From an uncultured Lachnospiraceae bacterium (GTDB taxonomy: Bacteria; Bacillota; Clostridia; Lachnospirales; Lachnospiraceae): a stretch of 64,000 nt of DNA. Made by a program: the position numbers and the translations under genes. The stretch lies in NCBI GenBank assembly GCA_947588995.1, contig CANPZI010000006.1, forward strand, positions 1 to 64,000, written 5' to 3'. The notes under the pieces were generated by a model. The model was not told the DNA's origin and made no database searches. It saw only the letters and a list, made by a program, of their open reading frames with translations. Position 1 is the first letter of the stretch; each line of letters begins with the position of its first letter. Below are positions 46,845-54,907 of the stretch, one piece after another.

Positions 46845-49159
46845 GCGGACAGATGAAGAAAAAGAGAAAAAGACCCATCATCGGGTTCCTGGTCAGCGGC
46901 ATTACGGACGAGTTCACCAAGAATATCTGTCTGGGCGCGCTGCAGGAGGCCAGGGCGCTGGACGTGGACATGGTGGTGCTGCCGGGCAAATATCTGGACA
47001 GGGATTTCGGCGGCAACAGAGAGATCATGTACGAGTACCAGCATAATACCATATTTACCTATCCCGGCCGGGACAATCTGGACGCGATGCTGGTGGCGGC
47101 GGACTGTATCGGCTGCTACACCACCCACGAGCGTGTGGAGGCGCTGATGAGGTGCTATGGGGACATTCCCACCGTGCTGGTGGCCTCCAAGCTGGAGGGC
47201 TATGTCCATGTGACTTTCGACAATTATTCCGGCATACGGCAGGGCATGGAGTACCTGATCGACGTTCTGGGCTGCCGCCGCTTCGGCATGATCGGCGGGC
47301 CGGAGAGCAACTTTGACGCCTGCGAGCGCAGGGAGATCTTCATGAAAGTGCTTGCGGAGCATAACCTGCCTTATCGGCCGGAAAATTACGAGGAGGGGGA
47401 TCTCTCCCGCTCCTGCAGGGATGTTTTCAGCCGTTTCCTTGATCGCAATCCGGACGTGGAGGCGGTGGTCTGTGTCAACGACGAGACGGCGCTCGGCTTC
47501 TACGAGGAGCTGAAACGGCGTGATATCATGCCCGGCAGAGACATCTGTGTGCTGGGGTACGACGACACCATCAACGCGACCAAGGTCAATCCGTCGCTCT
47601 CTTCCGTGGCGGCGGACCCGATGGAGCTGGGGGAGCGCGGGCTGCGCATGGTGCTGAAGATGCTGGAAGGGGAAGAGGTCGAGAGCACGGTACTCTCCAC
47701 CCGGTTCATTCTGCGCAATTCTTTCCGCGCCGTGCAGGAGGAGAGCGGGCAGGAGGCTGACGCGGAGCGGATCGTCTACGACGCGGATCATCTCTTCGAC
47801 GATATCTTCTACCGCTATATCCATGAGAGCTATGGCGAGATGCTGGACGGGCTGCGCGATTCCTACCGGAATCTGGTGGGAGAGATTGTCAGGCAGTTCG
47901 TGGAGGAAGGCGAGGGACGGTGCGACGCGGCGATCTCCTATCTGGAAGAGTTTCTCGGCTATGACGCTGTCCGCTACGCGGATATGGGAATCCTGCTCCA
48001 TACGTTCGAGCAGATATACCACAGACTGCGGAAACGGCAGAGCGGCGCGGACGGCCTGCAGAAGCTGAGCAGCCTGTTCTCCCATATCTACAGGCGCATC
48101 ATCCGCTCCATGGACTACGAGTCGGGCGTGGTGCTGGCCAAAAATATGGAAGAGAACTATGCCATGAAGATCTTCGTGCGGGACATCCTGCAGTTTGAAA
48201 AGGGAGGCGACCAGAGCTATGCCGCCCTGTTAGGGAACCTGAAATGGCTCAAGATCAAAACGGCTTTCGTCTATACCTTTGAAAAACCCATGATCCACCT
48301 GAACGGAGAGTGGTTCGAGCGGCCGTCGCATATGTACCTGAAAGCGGCGCTGCAGGACGGCAGATTCCTGGCGGTGCCGACCGCGAGACAGCGGCAGGGG
48401 ATTGAGAATCTGTTCCACAACAGCTATATGAAGACGGACAGAAGGTACTCGCTGGTGCTCCTGCCGCTGTATTCCAATGAAGTGCTCTACGGTGTTCTGC
48501 TGTGCGACCTCTCCTATCCGATCTATGAGAACGGCGAATTTCTGGTCAGCCAGATGAGTTCCGCCGTGAAGATGATCTATCTGCTTCGGACCAACGAACA
48601 GATCCAGCAGCAGCTGGAAGAAAATCTGGTGACGCTCAGGGAGAGCAATATCGAGCTGGACACGCTCTCCAAATCCGACGGATTGACCGGTATACTCAAC
48701 AGGAGAGGCTTCAACGACGGAGCGGAGAAACTGCTGGAAGAGTGCAGAAAATCGGGTCACAGCACACTGGTGGTCTATGTGGATATGAATAACCTGAAGA
48801 TCATCAATGACCGGTACGGTCATGAGGAGGGAGACTTTTCCATCGGCCTGATCGCGGAGACGTTGAAGAAGATTGTGGGCGAACACGGGGTTGTGGGCAG
48901 GATCGGCGGAGACGAGTTCGCCTGTCTGATGGGATACTGGGAGGAAGACGGCGGGGAGAGCTTTCTCACCCAGATCTATGCGGCTTTCGACGCTTTCAAC
49001 AAGGACAGCGACAAGCGCTATAATATCACCGTCTCGGCAGGGGCGGTCCTGCTGACGCCGGACCATTATCTGCCGCTGGCGGACGCGCTGAGCGAGGCGG
49101 ACGAGCGGCTCTATGAAGTCAAAAAATACCGGCTCAAGGACGTGGCCAAGAAAGAGTGA
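46841..49159 (+). CDS. LacI-type sugar-binding domain fused to a GGDEF diguanylate cyclase
   Basis: The 772-residue protein combines a periplasmic-binding-protein-like sensor of the LacI kind (residues about 10-295: IIGFLVSGITDEFTKNICLG, VCVNDETALGFYEE, VLGYDDTINATKVNPSLSSV) with a helical stretch, a GAF-like region (about 440-590) and a C-terminal GGDEF domain (about 610-765) with intact RIGGDEFA. It has no helix-turn-helix, signal peptide or membrane helix, so it should sense a cytoplasmic sugar and make cyclic-di-GMP. The RxxD inhibitory site is absent. It overlaps the CE2 gene by four bases and ends the mannan operon. GTG 46841 or ATG 46853 may be the start. Confidence 0.88.
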   Translation: MSGQMKKKRKRPIIGFLVSGITDEFTKNICLGALQEARALDVDMVVLPGKYLDRDFGGNREIMYEYQHNTIFTYPGRDNLDAMLVAADCIGCYTTHERVEALMRCYGDIPTVLVASKLEGYVHVTFDNYSGIRQGMEYLIDVLGCRRFGMIGGPESNFDACERREIFMKVLAEHNLPYRPENYEEGDLSRSCRDVFSRFLDRNPDVEAVVCVNDETALGFYEELKRRDIMPGRDICVLGYDDTINATKVNPSLSSVAADPMELGERGLRMVLKMLEGEEVESTVLSTRFILRNSFRAVQEESGQEADAERIVYDADHLFDDIFYRYIHESYGEMLDGLRDSYRNLVGEIVRQFVEEGEGRCDAAISYLEEFLGYDAVRYADMGILLHTFEQIYHRLRKRQSGADGLQKLSSLFSHIYRRIIRSMDYESGVVLAKNMEENYAMKIFVRDILQFEKGGDQSYAALLGNLKWLKIKTAFVYTFEKPMIHLNGEWFERPSHMYLKAALQDGRFLAVPTARQRQGIENLFHNSYMKTDRRYSLVLLPLYSNEVLYGVLLCDLSYPIYENGEFLVSQMSSAVKMIYLLRTNEQIQQQLEENLVTLRESNIELDTLSKSDGLTGILNRRGFNDGAEKLLEECRKSGHSTLVVYVDMNNLKIINDRYGHEEGDFSIGLIAETLKKIVGEHGVVGRIGGDEFACLMGYWEEDGGESFLTQIYAAFDAFNKDSDKRYNITVSAGAVLLTPDHYLPLADALSEADERLYEVKKYRLKDVAKKE

Positions 49160-49160
49160 G

Positions 49161-49204
49161 AAATCTCCCGTTCGACAGGGTATCTGCCGGACGGGAGATT
49201 TTTT
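49161..49204 (+). terminator. Terminator of the mannan operon
   Basis: AAATCTCCCGT (49161-49171) pairs with ACGGGAGATTT (49191-49201), followed by a run of six T. Confidence 0.92.
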
Positions 49205-49215
49205 ACGCCAGTCAC

Positions 49216-49288
49216 CGAACATTCGTTTGAAAATCCCTTGCCAAACTTCGTGTCATGTGCTACACTGTATTTGCCGAACGTACGTTCT
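49216..49288 (+). promoter_or_regulatory. LexA-box-flanked promoter (SOS control)
   Basis: The promoter is TTGCCA (49238-49243), 17 bp, TACACT (49261-49266). CGAACGTACGTTCT at 49275-49288 matches the Firmicutes LexA/DinR consensus CGAACRNRYGTTYC at all but the last base and covers the transcription start. A second, weaker match, CGAACATTCGTTTG, lies at 49216-49229 upstream of the -35. Confidence 0.75.
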
Positions 49289-49385
49289 TATTACGGGTAC
49301 AGGACAGCGGAAAGCCGGGGCACAGCGCCGCAGGCAAAGCCGGGTGCCGCAGCAGCGGATACGGCAGAGGAGGAGCAGAGTACGG

Positions 49386-50705
49386 ATGGAGGTAAGGATC
49401 GCGCCGCGGATGTCGGTCACGGAAAAACTGAAGATTCTGGCGGATGCCGCAAAGTATGACGTGTCTTGCAGCTCCAGCGGCTCTTCGAGAAGAAACGACG
49501 GCACGGGAATCGGCAATACGCTGGCGGCGGGTATCTGCCACAGCTTTGCGGCGGACGGCAGGTGTATTTCTCTGTTGAAAATTCTTTTTACGAATGAATG
49601 TATCTATGACTGCAGATACTGTATCAACAGATGTTCCAACGATGTGCCGCGGGCTTCTTTCACGCCGGATGAGGTGTGCAGTCTGACGATGGAATTTTAC
49701 AGGCGCAATTATATAGAAGGTTTGTTTTTGAGTTCGGGGATTCTCTACAGTCCCAATTACACGATGGAACTGATCTGCGAGACGCTGCACAAGCTGCGCA
49801 CGGTGCACCGCTTTCAGGGATATATCCATGTGAAAGCGATACCGGGCGCGGATCCGGCCCTCATACAGCGGGCGGGTTATCTGGCCGACCGCATGAGTGT
49901 GAATCTGGAGATGGCGACGGCGGAGGGGCTTAAGGAGATGGCGCCGAACAAGCACCGCAGCAACATCTTAAAACCGATGCGCCAGATTCAGAACGGCATC
50001 GCGGCAAACCGCAGCGAGCTGGCGCTGTATCGGCATGCGCCGCGCTTCTGCGAGGCCGGACAGTCCACGCAGATGGTGATCGGGGCGCTGCCGGAGAGCG
50101 ATTATCAGATTCTGTCGGTGGCGGAGAGCCTGTATGATAAGTTTTCCTTAAAAAGGGTATATTATTCGGCGTTCGTCAATGTGAACGGGGATAAGTCGCT
50201 GCCCGCGGCGGCGTCCGGGCCGCCGCTTCTTCGTGAGCACAGGCTCTACCAGGCGGACTGGCTTTTGCGCTTCTATGATTTCCGGGCGGACGAACTGCTG
50301 ACGAAAGAACGGCCGAATTTCAATATGGCGATTGATCCGAAAGCGGACTGGGCGGTGCGGCATCTGGAATATTTTCCCGTGGAAGTCAACAGCGCGGACT
50401 ACAAGATGCTTCTCCGCATTCCCGGCGTGGGCGTGAAGAGCGCGAGGCGCATCGTGGCGGCGAGACGGTTCGGCGGCCTGACTTTCGCGGATCTGAAGAG
50501 GATGGGTGTCGTTCTGAAGAGAGCGCTGTACTTCATCACCTGCGGCGGCAGGATGCTGTACCGCACGAAGATCGAGGAGGACTATATCGTGCGGAACCTG
50601 ACGTATCAGAATCGGATGGGCCGGGGAGAAAAGCTGCCCTTTATGGCGGATGGTACGGCTTACAGACAGATGTCTCTGTGGGACTGCGGGATGCTGTCGG
50701 GATAG
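49386..50705 (+). CDS. Putative DNA modification/repair radical SAM protein (TIGR03916 type)
   Basis: This 439-residue protein starts with EKLKILADAAKYDVSCSSSGSS, typical of the TIGR03916 family, and carries a radical SAM cluster motif variant CIYDCRYCINRC near residue 76. A helix-hairpin-helix DNA-binding motif (LLRIPGVGVKSARRIVAARR) lies near 345. Members are predicted to act on DNA, but no reaction has been established to my knowledge. It is followed 14 bp later by its usual partner. ATG 49386 has GGAGG at suitable distance; ATG 49410 is an alternative. LexA boxes at its promoter support a DNA-damage role. Confidence 0.88.
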   Translation: MEVRIAPRMSVTEKLKILADAAKYDVSCSSSGSSRRNDGTGIGNTLAAGICHSFAADGRCISLLKILFTNECIYDCRYCINRCSNDVPRASFTPDEVCSLTMEFYRRNYIEGLFLSSGILYSPNYTMELICETLHKLRTVHRFQGYIHVKAIPGADPALIQRAGYLADRMSVNLEMATAEGLKEMAPNKHRSNILKPMRQIQNGIAANRSELALYRHAPRFCEAGQSTQMVIGALPESDYQILSVAESLYDKFSLKRVYYSAFVNVNGDKSLPAAASGPPLLREHRLYQADWLLRFYDFRADELLTKERPNFNMAIDPKADWAVRHLEYFPVEVNSADYKMLLRIPGVGVKSARRIVAARRFGGLTFADLKRMGVVLKRALYFITCGGRMLYRTKIEEDYIVRNLTYQNRMGRGEKLPFMADGTAYRQMSLWDCGMLSG

Positions 50706-50719
50706 AGGAAAGATTTGAC

Positions 50720-51493
50720 ATGGAAGAAAAATACATGATCTGCGAAGATTCCCTGGAGGGCATTTTTACGGCGATCTATGACGCTTACGCCCTGCGGGAA
50801 AGGCATGAACACATTCACATACAGGTCGGCGAGGAGGAAAATTACAGATTATTTGCGGTTTATCTGCATAGTATTGCGGATTCGGGCAAAACTGAGAAGG
50901 TGATAAGAACATTGAAAAACAGACTAGGTGAAGAAGCGTATCTCACCCTCTGTCAGGCGGCGGCATCCTGCGAGCCGGACAAGGGAGAGGCGGTCTACCG
51001 GACCGTGGTGGACGGCATCACGGCAGGGCACGGCAGACGGACGATGGAAAATCTGCGCAATCCCTATGTGGCGAGGTGTTTTGCACTGGCGAGGCGCACC
51101 GCCAACGAGGCGCATCACGAGATTGAGTTCCTGCGCTTCGGAGAGCTGGAGCGGGGAGCCCTCTATGCGGTGATCGGACCGGAAAATAATGTGCTGCCTT
51201 TTATCATGCCGCACTTTGCGGACAGACTCTCGGTTGAGAATTTTGTGATCCGCGACAAAGGACGGGATGTGTTCGGCGTACATCCGGCGGGGCGGCCCTG
51301 GTATCTCGTGTCTGGTCCGGAAGAAGCTGCCGGGGAGGACTTCGCATGGTCGGAGGGCGAGGAGCGCTATCGGGAATTGTTCCGGCTTTTCTGCGGGACG
51401 ATCGGTATTGCGGAACGCGAAAACAGGGAGCTGCAGCGGCAGATGTTTCCGCTCAGGTTTCGGGATTACGCGGTGGAATTTGCGGAAAAATAA
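50720..51493 (+). CDS. Putative DNA metabolism protein (TIGR03915/DUF4130 type)
   Basis: The 257-residue protein matches the family that accompanies the TIGR03916 radical SAM protein and that is fused to a uracil-DNA glycosylase domain in many Proteobacteria. Recognisable parts are DSLEGIFTAIYDAY at the N-terminus, NPYVARCFALARRTANEAHHEIEFLRF in the middle, and MPHFADRLSVENFVIRDKGRDVFGV. No known catalytic motif is visible. The glycosylase domain is absent here. The start at 50720 follows AGAGGAAAG. It is co-transcribed with the radical SAM gene. Confidence 0.85.
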   Translation: MEEKYMICEDSLEGIFTAIYDAYALRERHEHIHIQVGEEENYRLFAVYLHSIADSGKTEKVIRTLKNRLGEEAYLTLCQAAASCEPDKGEAVYRTVVDGITAGHGRRTMENLRNPYVARCFALARRTANEAHHEIEFLRFGELERGALYAVIGPENNVLPFIMPHFADRLSVENFVIRDKGRDVFGVHPAGRPWYLVSGPEEAAGEDFAWSEGEERYRELFRLFCGTIGIAERENRELQRQMFPLRFRDYAVEFAEK

Positions 51494-51550
51494 ACGGCAT
51501 ACAAGCCGTGACCGTAACTTCCTACAGTTTCAAACGAAATAAAAAATGAC

Positions 51551-51578
51551 TTTACAAATGATCTGAAAAGAGTATAAT
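51551..51578 (+). promoter_or_regulatory. Promoter of the HPr-like gene
   Basis: TTTACA at 51551-51556, 16 bp, TATAAT at 51573-51578. Confidence 0.75.
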
Positions 51579-51652
51579 CATGTCAACGAGGAGAAAGAAA
51601 ACATTTTCTATGTGTGCCTTTGCGCGCATAAACGAAAAGGATGGTGAATGCG

Positions 51653-51877
51653 ATGCAACACAAGATCAAGTTGAGACCGGACGAGGTGAAGAATTTTGTA
51701 CTGGCGGCGACGAAGTGCATCTTTGACGTGGACATCTCCTACAACAGCTATGTGGTGGATGCCAAATCGCTCATCGGTGTGCTCGGACTGAATTTCAGTC
51801 AGGTACTGACCGTATCCTGCCACGGGTACGACGCGGATTTCGAGAACTATCTCAACAAGTTCGCGGTGGCCTCATAA
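51653..51877 (+). CDS. HPr-like protein lacking the phosphorylatable histidine
   Basis: This 74-residue protein follows the HPr pattern of PTS phosphocarriers in length and in the segment VVDAKSLIGVLGLNFSQVLTVSCHG, which corresponds to the Ser46 region. The N-terminal GLHARPA loop with His15 is replaced by LRPDEVKNF, so it cannot pass phosphate in the usual way. A regulatory or structural role is possible. The start at 51653 is preceded by AAGGATGGTGA; an ATG at 51641 is too close to that site. Its own promoter and terminator make it a single-gene unit. Confidence 0.75.
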   Translation: MQHKIKLRPDEVKNFVLAATKCIFDVDISYNSYVVDAKSLIGVLGLNFSQVLTVSCHGYDADFENYLNKFAVAS

Positions 51878-51904
51878 TAGATCCGGAAGAAGTTTACGGC
51901 ATTG

Positions 51905-51947
51905 ACTCCCTATCTGTGATAGCGTAATATCCTGATAGGGAGTTTTT
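51905..51947 (+). terminator. Terminator of the HPr-like gene
   Basis: ACTCCCTATC (51905-51914) pairs with GATAGGGAGT (51934-51943), followed by TTTTT. Confidence 0.92.
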
Positions 51948-51970
51948 CGTTTACGCGAGGATGACAGAGT

Positions 51971-54430
51971 ATGGAAATACGCATTTCCGTCAGAGGGCTG
52001 GTGGAGTTTATCCTGCGCTCGGGCGATATCGACAACCGAAAAGCGGCATCGGCGGAGAATGCCATGCAGGAAGGCGGGCGGATCCACCGCATGATACAGC
52101 GCCGTATGGGGCCGGAGTATCACGCGGAGGTAGGGCTCTCCTATCGCTGTCCGGCCGGCGAATATGACATTCTGATCGAGGGCAGGGCGGACGGCGTGAT
52201 CGTCGAGGCGATCGGGGATGCGAGCGCCGTCCCTGAACTGCCGGACCGGCAGCTTACACCGGAGCAGGCGCGGCATATCACGGTGACGGTTGATGAGATC
52301 AAAGGCACATTCCGTGATCTGAAGAAGATGAAAGATGCCGTGCCGGTTCATCTGGCACAGGCGAAGTGCTACGCCTGCATTCTTGCGGAGAAGATGGGAC
52401 TTGACGCCGTGCGCGTGCGCATGACCTACTGTCATATGGAGACGGAGGAAATCCGCTATTTTCATTATGAGTATACGGCGGAGGAACTGCGGGAATGGTT
52501 TGCGGAGGTGATAGGGCAGTACCGCAGGTGGGCGGACTACAGCTTCCGCTGGCAGGAAGAGCGGCAGACCTCCATACGGGCGCTGCCTTTCCCTTTTGAT
52601 TACAGGGAGGGGCAGAAAGAACTGATCTCAGATGTGTATCGGACGATCTACCACGGGCGTAAGCTTTTCATCGAGGCGCCCACGGGAGTAGGCAAGACGA
52701 TCTCCACGGTGTTTCCGGCGCTGAAAGCCATGGGAGAGGGCCTGTGCGAGAAAATTTTCTATCTGACGGCCAAGACGATCACCCGCACGGTGGCGGACCA
52801 GACGTTTGCGCTGTTGCGGGAGAGCGGGCTTCGCGTCAAGAGTGTGGTGCTGACCGCAAAAGAGAAAATCTGTTTCATGGAGGAGACGGAGTGCAATCCC
52901 GAAGCCTGTCCCTACGCCAGAGGACACTACGACAGGATCAACGAGGCGCTCTACGACCTGCTCACCCATGAGGATGTCTACAACAGGGAGAAGATTGAAG
53001 CGTATGCGCGGAAGCACAACGTCTGTCCCTTTGAGATGTGCCTGGACATGAGCCTGTTTTCCGACGCGGTCATCTGTGACTACAATTATCTCTTTGATCC
53101 CCATGTGTATCTGCGCAGATTTTTCGCGGAAGGTGTCAGGGGCGAGTATGTCTTTCTCGTCGATGAGGCGCACAATCTGGTGGAGCGCGGCCGGGAGATG
53201 TACAGCGCGGTCCTGTGCAAAGAAGATTTCCTCTCCCTGAAAAAGACGGTCAAAGAGTATGACGGGCGGATCGCCGGCAACCTGGACAAGTGCAATAAGG
53301 AGCTTTTGGCGCTGAAACGGGAGTGTGAGACTTACCGGGTGGTGGAGTACATAGACGGGTTTGTGCGGGCGCTGAACAGGCTCAGTGCGGCTATCGACGA
53401 CTATCTGGAGGATCATGAGGACAGCCCCGTGCGGAAAGATGTCCTGTCATTTTATTTTGAAGTCTCTCATTTCCTGGAAATGTATGAGCTGGCCGACGAG
53501 AACTATCTGACTTACACGGAGCTGCAGAGTGACGGCAGCTTTATCCTGAAGCTGTTCTGTGTCAATCCGGCGAAGAATCTGCGGGAGTGTATGATGCGGG
53601 GCAGAAGTACGATCCTCTTCTCCGCGACGCTGCTGCCGATCCAATACTATAAGAAGCTGCTCGGGGCGGAGGAGGGAGATTACGAGGTGTATGCGAGGTC
53701 TGTCTTCCGGCCGGAAAAGCTGGGCCTCTACCTCGGCAGCGATGTGACGAGCAGGTACGCGCGGCGCGGCGATGCAGAGTATTATCGGATCGCCTCCTAC
53801 CTCCATGAAATCCTGCAGAAAAGGCACGGCAACTATATGGCTTTCTTTCCCTCGCACGCTTTCCTGCGCCAGGTTTACGACATCTATACGCATTATTTCA
53901 ACGCGGACGGGGCGGTGGAGTGCATCGTGCAGGAGGACTATATGAACGAGGAGGCCAGAGAGGCGTTCCTGCAGCGTTTCACGGGCAATGAGGACTGCGA
54001 TCTGAACGCGCTCATCCGGATGGAGATTGAGACGGAGGAGGAGAGGAGCCTGCTGGGCTTCTGCGTGATGGGCGGCATCTTCGGCGAGGGAATTGATCTG
54101 AAAAACGACAGTCTGATCGGGGCGGTTATCGTGGGGACGGGACTGCCGCAGGTGTGCAGCGAGCGGGAGCTTTTGAAACAGTATTTCGACGGCTGGGGAG
54201 AGAACGGGTTTGATTACGCCTATCGCTATCCGGGCATGAACAAAGTGCTGCAGGCCGCGGGCAGGGTGATTCGCACCGCGGACGACTTCGGCATCGTGGC
54301 GCTTTTGGATGAGCGCTTCTTAAGCGGCGCTTACCGCCGTCTGTTTCCGCGGGAGTGGAAAAATTATGAAATCGTAAGCATTAACCAGATTGGTCATAAA
54401 GTGGAAAGATTCTGGAATGAGTGGCTGTAG
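51971..54430 (+). CDS. PD-(D/E)XK nuclease-linked DinG/XPD-type DNA helicase
   Basis: The 819-residue protein joins an N-terminal Cas4/RecB-like nuclease domain (GRADGVIVEAIGD, then the EIK motif in TVDEIKGTF near residue 112, and CHMETEEI) to a superfamily 2 helicase of the DinG/XPD group. Walker A is EAPTGVGKTIS near 236 and the DEAH box is VDEAHNLV near 396. Cysteines in CFMEETECNPEACPYA and CPFEMC suit the XPD-type iron-sulfur cluster. Motif VI is QAAGRVIRT. It probably works in DNA repair or restart of stalled forks. It lies just downstream of the SOS-type pair but has no LexA box of its own that I can see. Confidence 0.9.
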   Translation: MEIRISVRGLVEFILRSGDIDNRKAASAENAMQEGGRIHRMIQRRMGPEYHAEVGLSYRCPAGEYDILIEGRADGVIVEAIGDASAVPELPDRQLTPEQARHITVTVDEIKGTFRDLKKMKDAVPVHLAQAKCYACILAEKMGLDAVRVRMTYCHMETEEIRYFHYEYTAEELREWFAEVIGQYRRWADYSFRWQEERQTSIRALPFPFDYREGQKELISDVYRTIYHGRKLFIEAPTGVGKTISTVFPALKAMGEGLCEKIFYLTAKTITRTVADQTFALLRESGLRVKSVVLTAKEKICFMEETECNPEACPYARGHYDRINEALYDLLTHEDVYNREKIEAYARKHNVCPFEMCLDMSLFSDAVICDYNYLFDPHVYLRRFFAEGVRGEYVFLVDEAHNLVERGREMYSAVLCKEDFLSLKKTVKEYDGRIAGNLDKCNKELLALKRECETYRVVEYIDGFVRALNRLSAAIDDYLEDHEDSPVRKDVLSFYFEVSHFLEMYELADENYLTYTELQSDGSFILKLFCVNPAKNLRECMMRGRSTILFSATLLPIQYYKKLLGAEEGDYEVYARSVFRPEKLGLYLGSDVTSRYARRGDAEYYRIASYLHEILQKRHGNYMAFFPSHAFLRQVYDIYTHYFNADGAVECIVQEDYMNEEAREAFLQRFTGNEDCDLNALIRMEIETEEERSLLGFCVMGGIFGEGIDLKNDSLIGAVIVGTGLPQVCSERELLKQYFDGWGENGFDYAYRYPGMNKVLQAAGRVIRTADDFGIVALLDERFLSGAYRRLFPREWKNYEIVSINQIGHKVERFWNEWL

Positions 54431-54907
54431 AGGGTAATAAGCCTTTCGGAGGCCGTATTCTGTCTCGATATTGACCTGCCGCGTCAAATGATAAAATCAG
54501 TTGACCGGGGAGAAAACAGAATACGGCGCGGGCCGACATTTTTTTTGCTCAGCGTGATCGAAAAAAAGAATAATTTGTTGAAATCAAATACGAAATTTGA
54601 TAAAAAACAGGTGCTTTTGTCAAAAAAGGAAAGCAAGTCACACGAAAATGACAAGCCTGTCGATGTGGATAACTTTGTGGAAATTGGGGATTTCTTTGGC
54701 ATTTTAAGAGGATTTTCAAAAAAATTCCTGCCAAAAGATGTGGAAAAGTCGGAAAACGGATTTTGGTATGTCAAAATAGAACCGGCTCGGTCAATAGAAA
54801 TGTTCTTTGCAAAACACCGGCAATGATGATAGAATAGGAAAACGAAATGTAACATACATAGAGAAAAACAGAACGGAAATTTTGAGAAAGAAAAGAGGGC
54901 TATTGTC
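54431..54907. other. AT-rich gap with DnaA-box-like sites and a long inverted repeat
   Basis: GCCGTATTCTGT (54452-54463) is complementary to ACAGAATACGGC (54516-54527) across a 52-base loop, followed further on by a T8 run. In the AT-rich remainder the consensus DnaA box TTATCCACA occurs (complement, 54664-54672), with weaker copies ATTTCCACA (54676-54684) and TTTTCCACA (54739-54747). I see no convincing gene; a 112-codon open frame here has no ribosome binding site and atypical codon use. Confidence 0.45.

Noticed and set aside
54488-54826. 112-codon frame in the AT-rich gap before the GH13 gene
   Set aside because: No ribosome binding site, codon use unlike neighbours, no recognisable domain, and it runs over DnaA-box-like and inverted repeat sequences.
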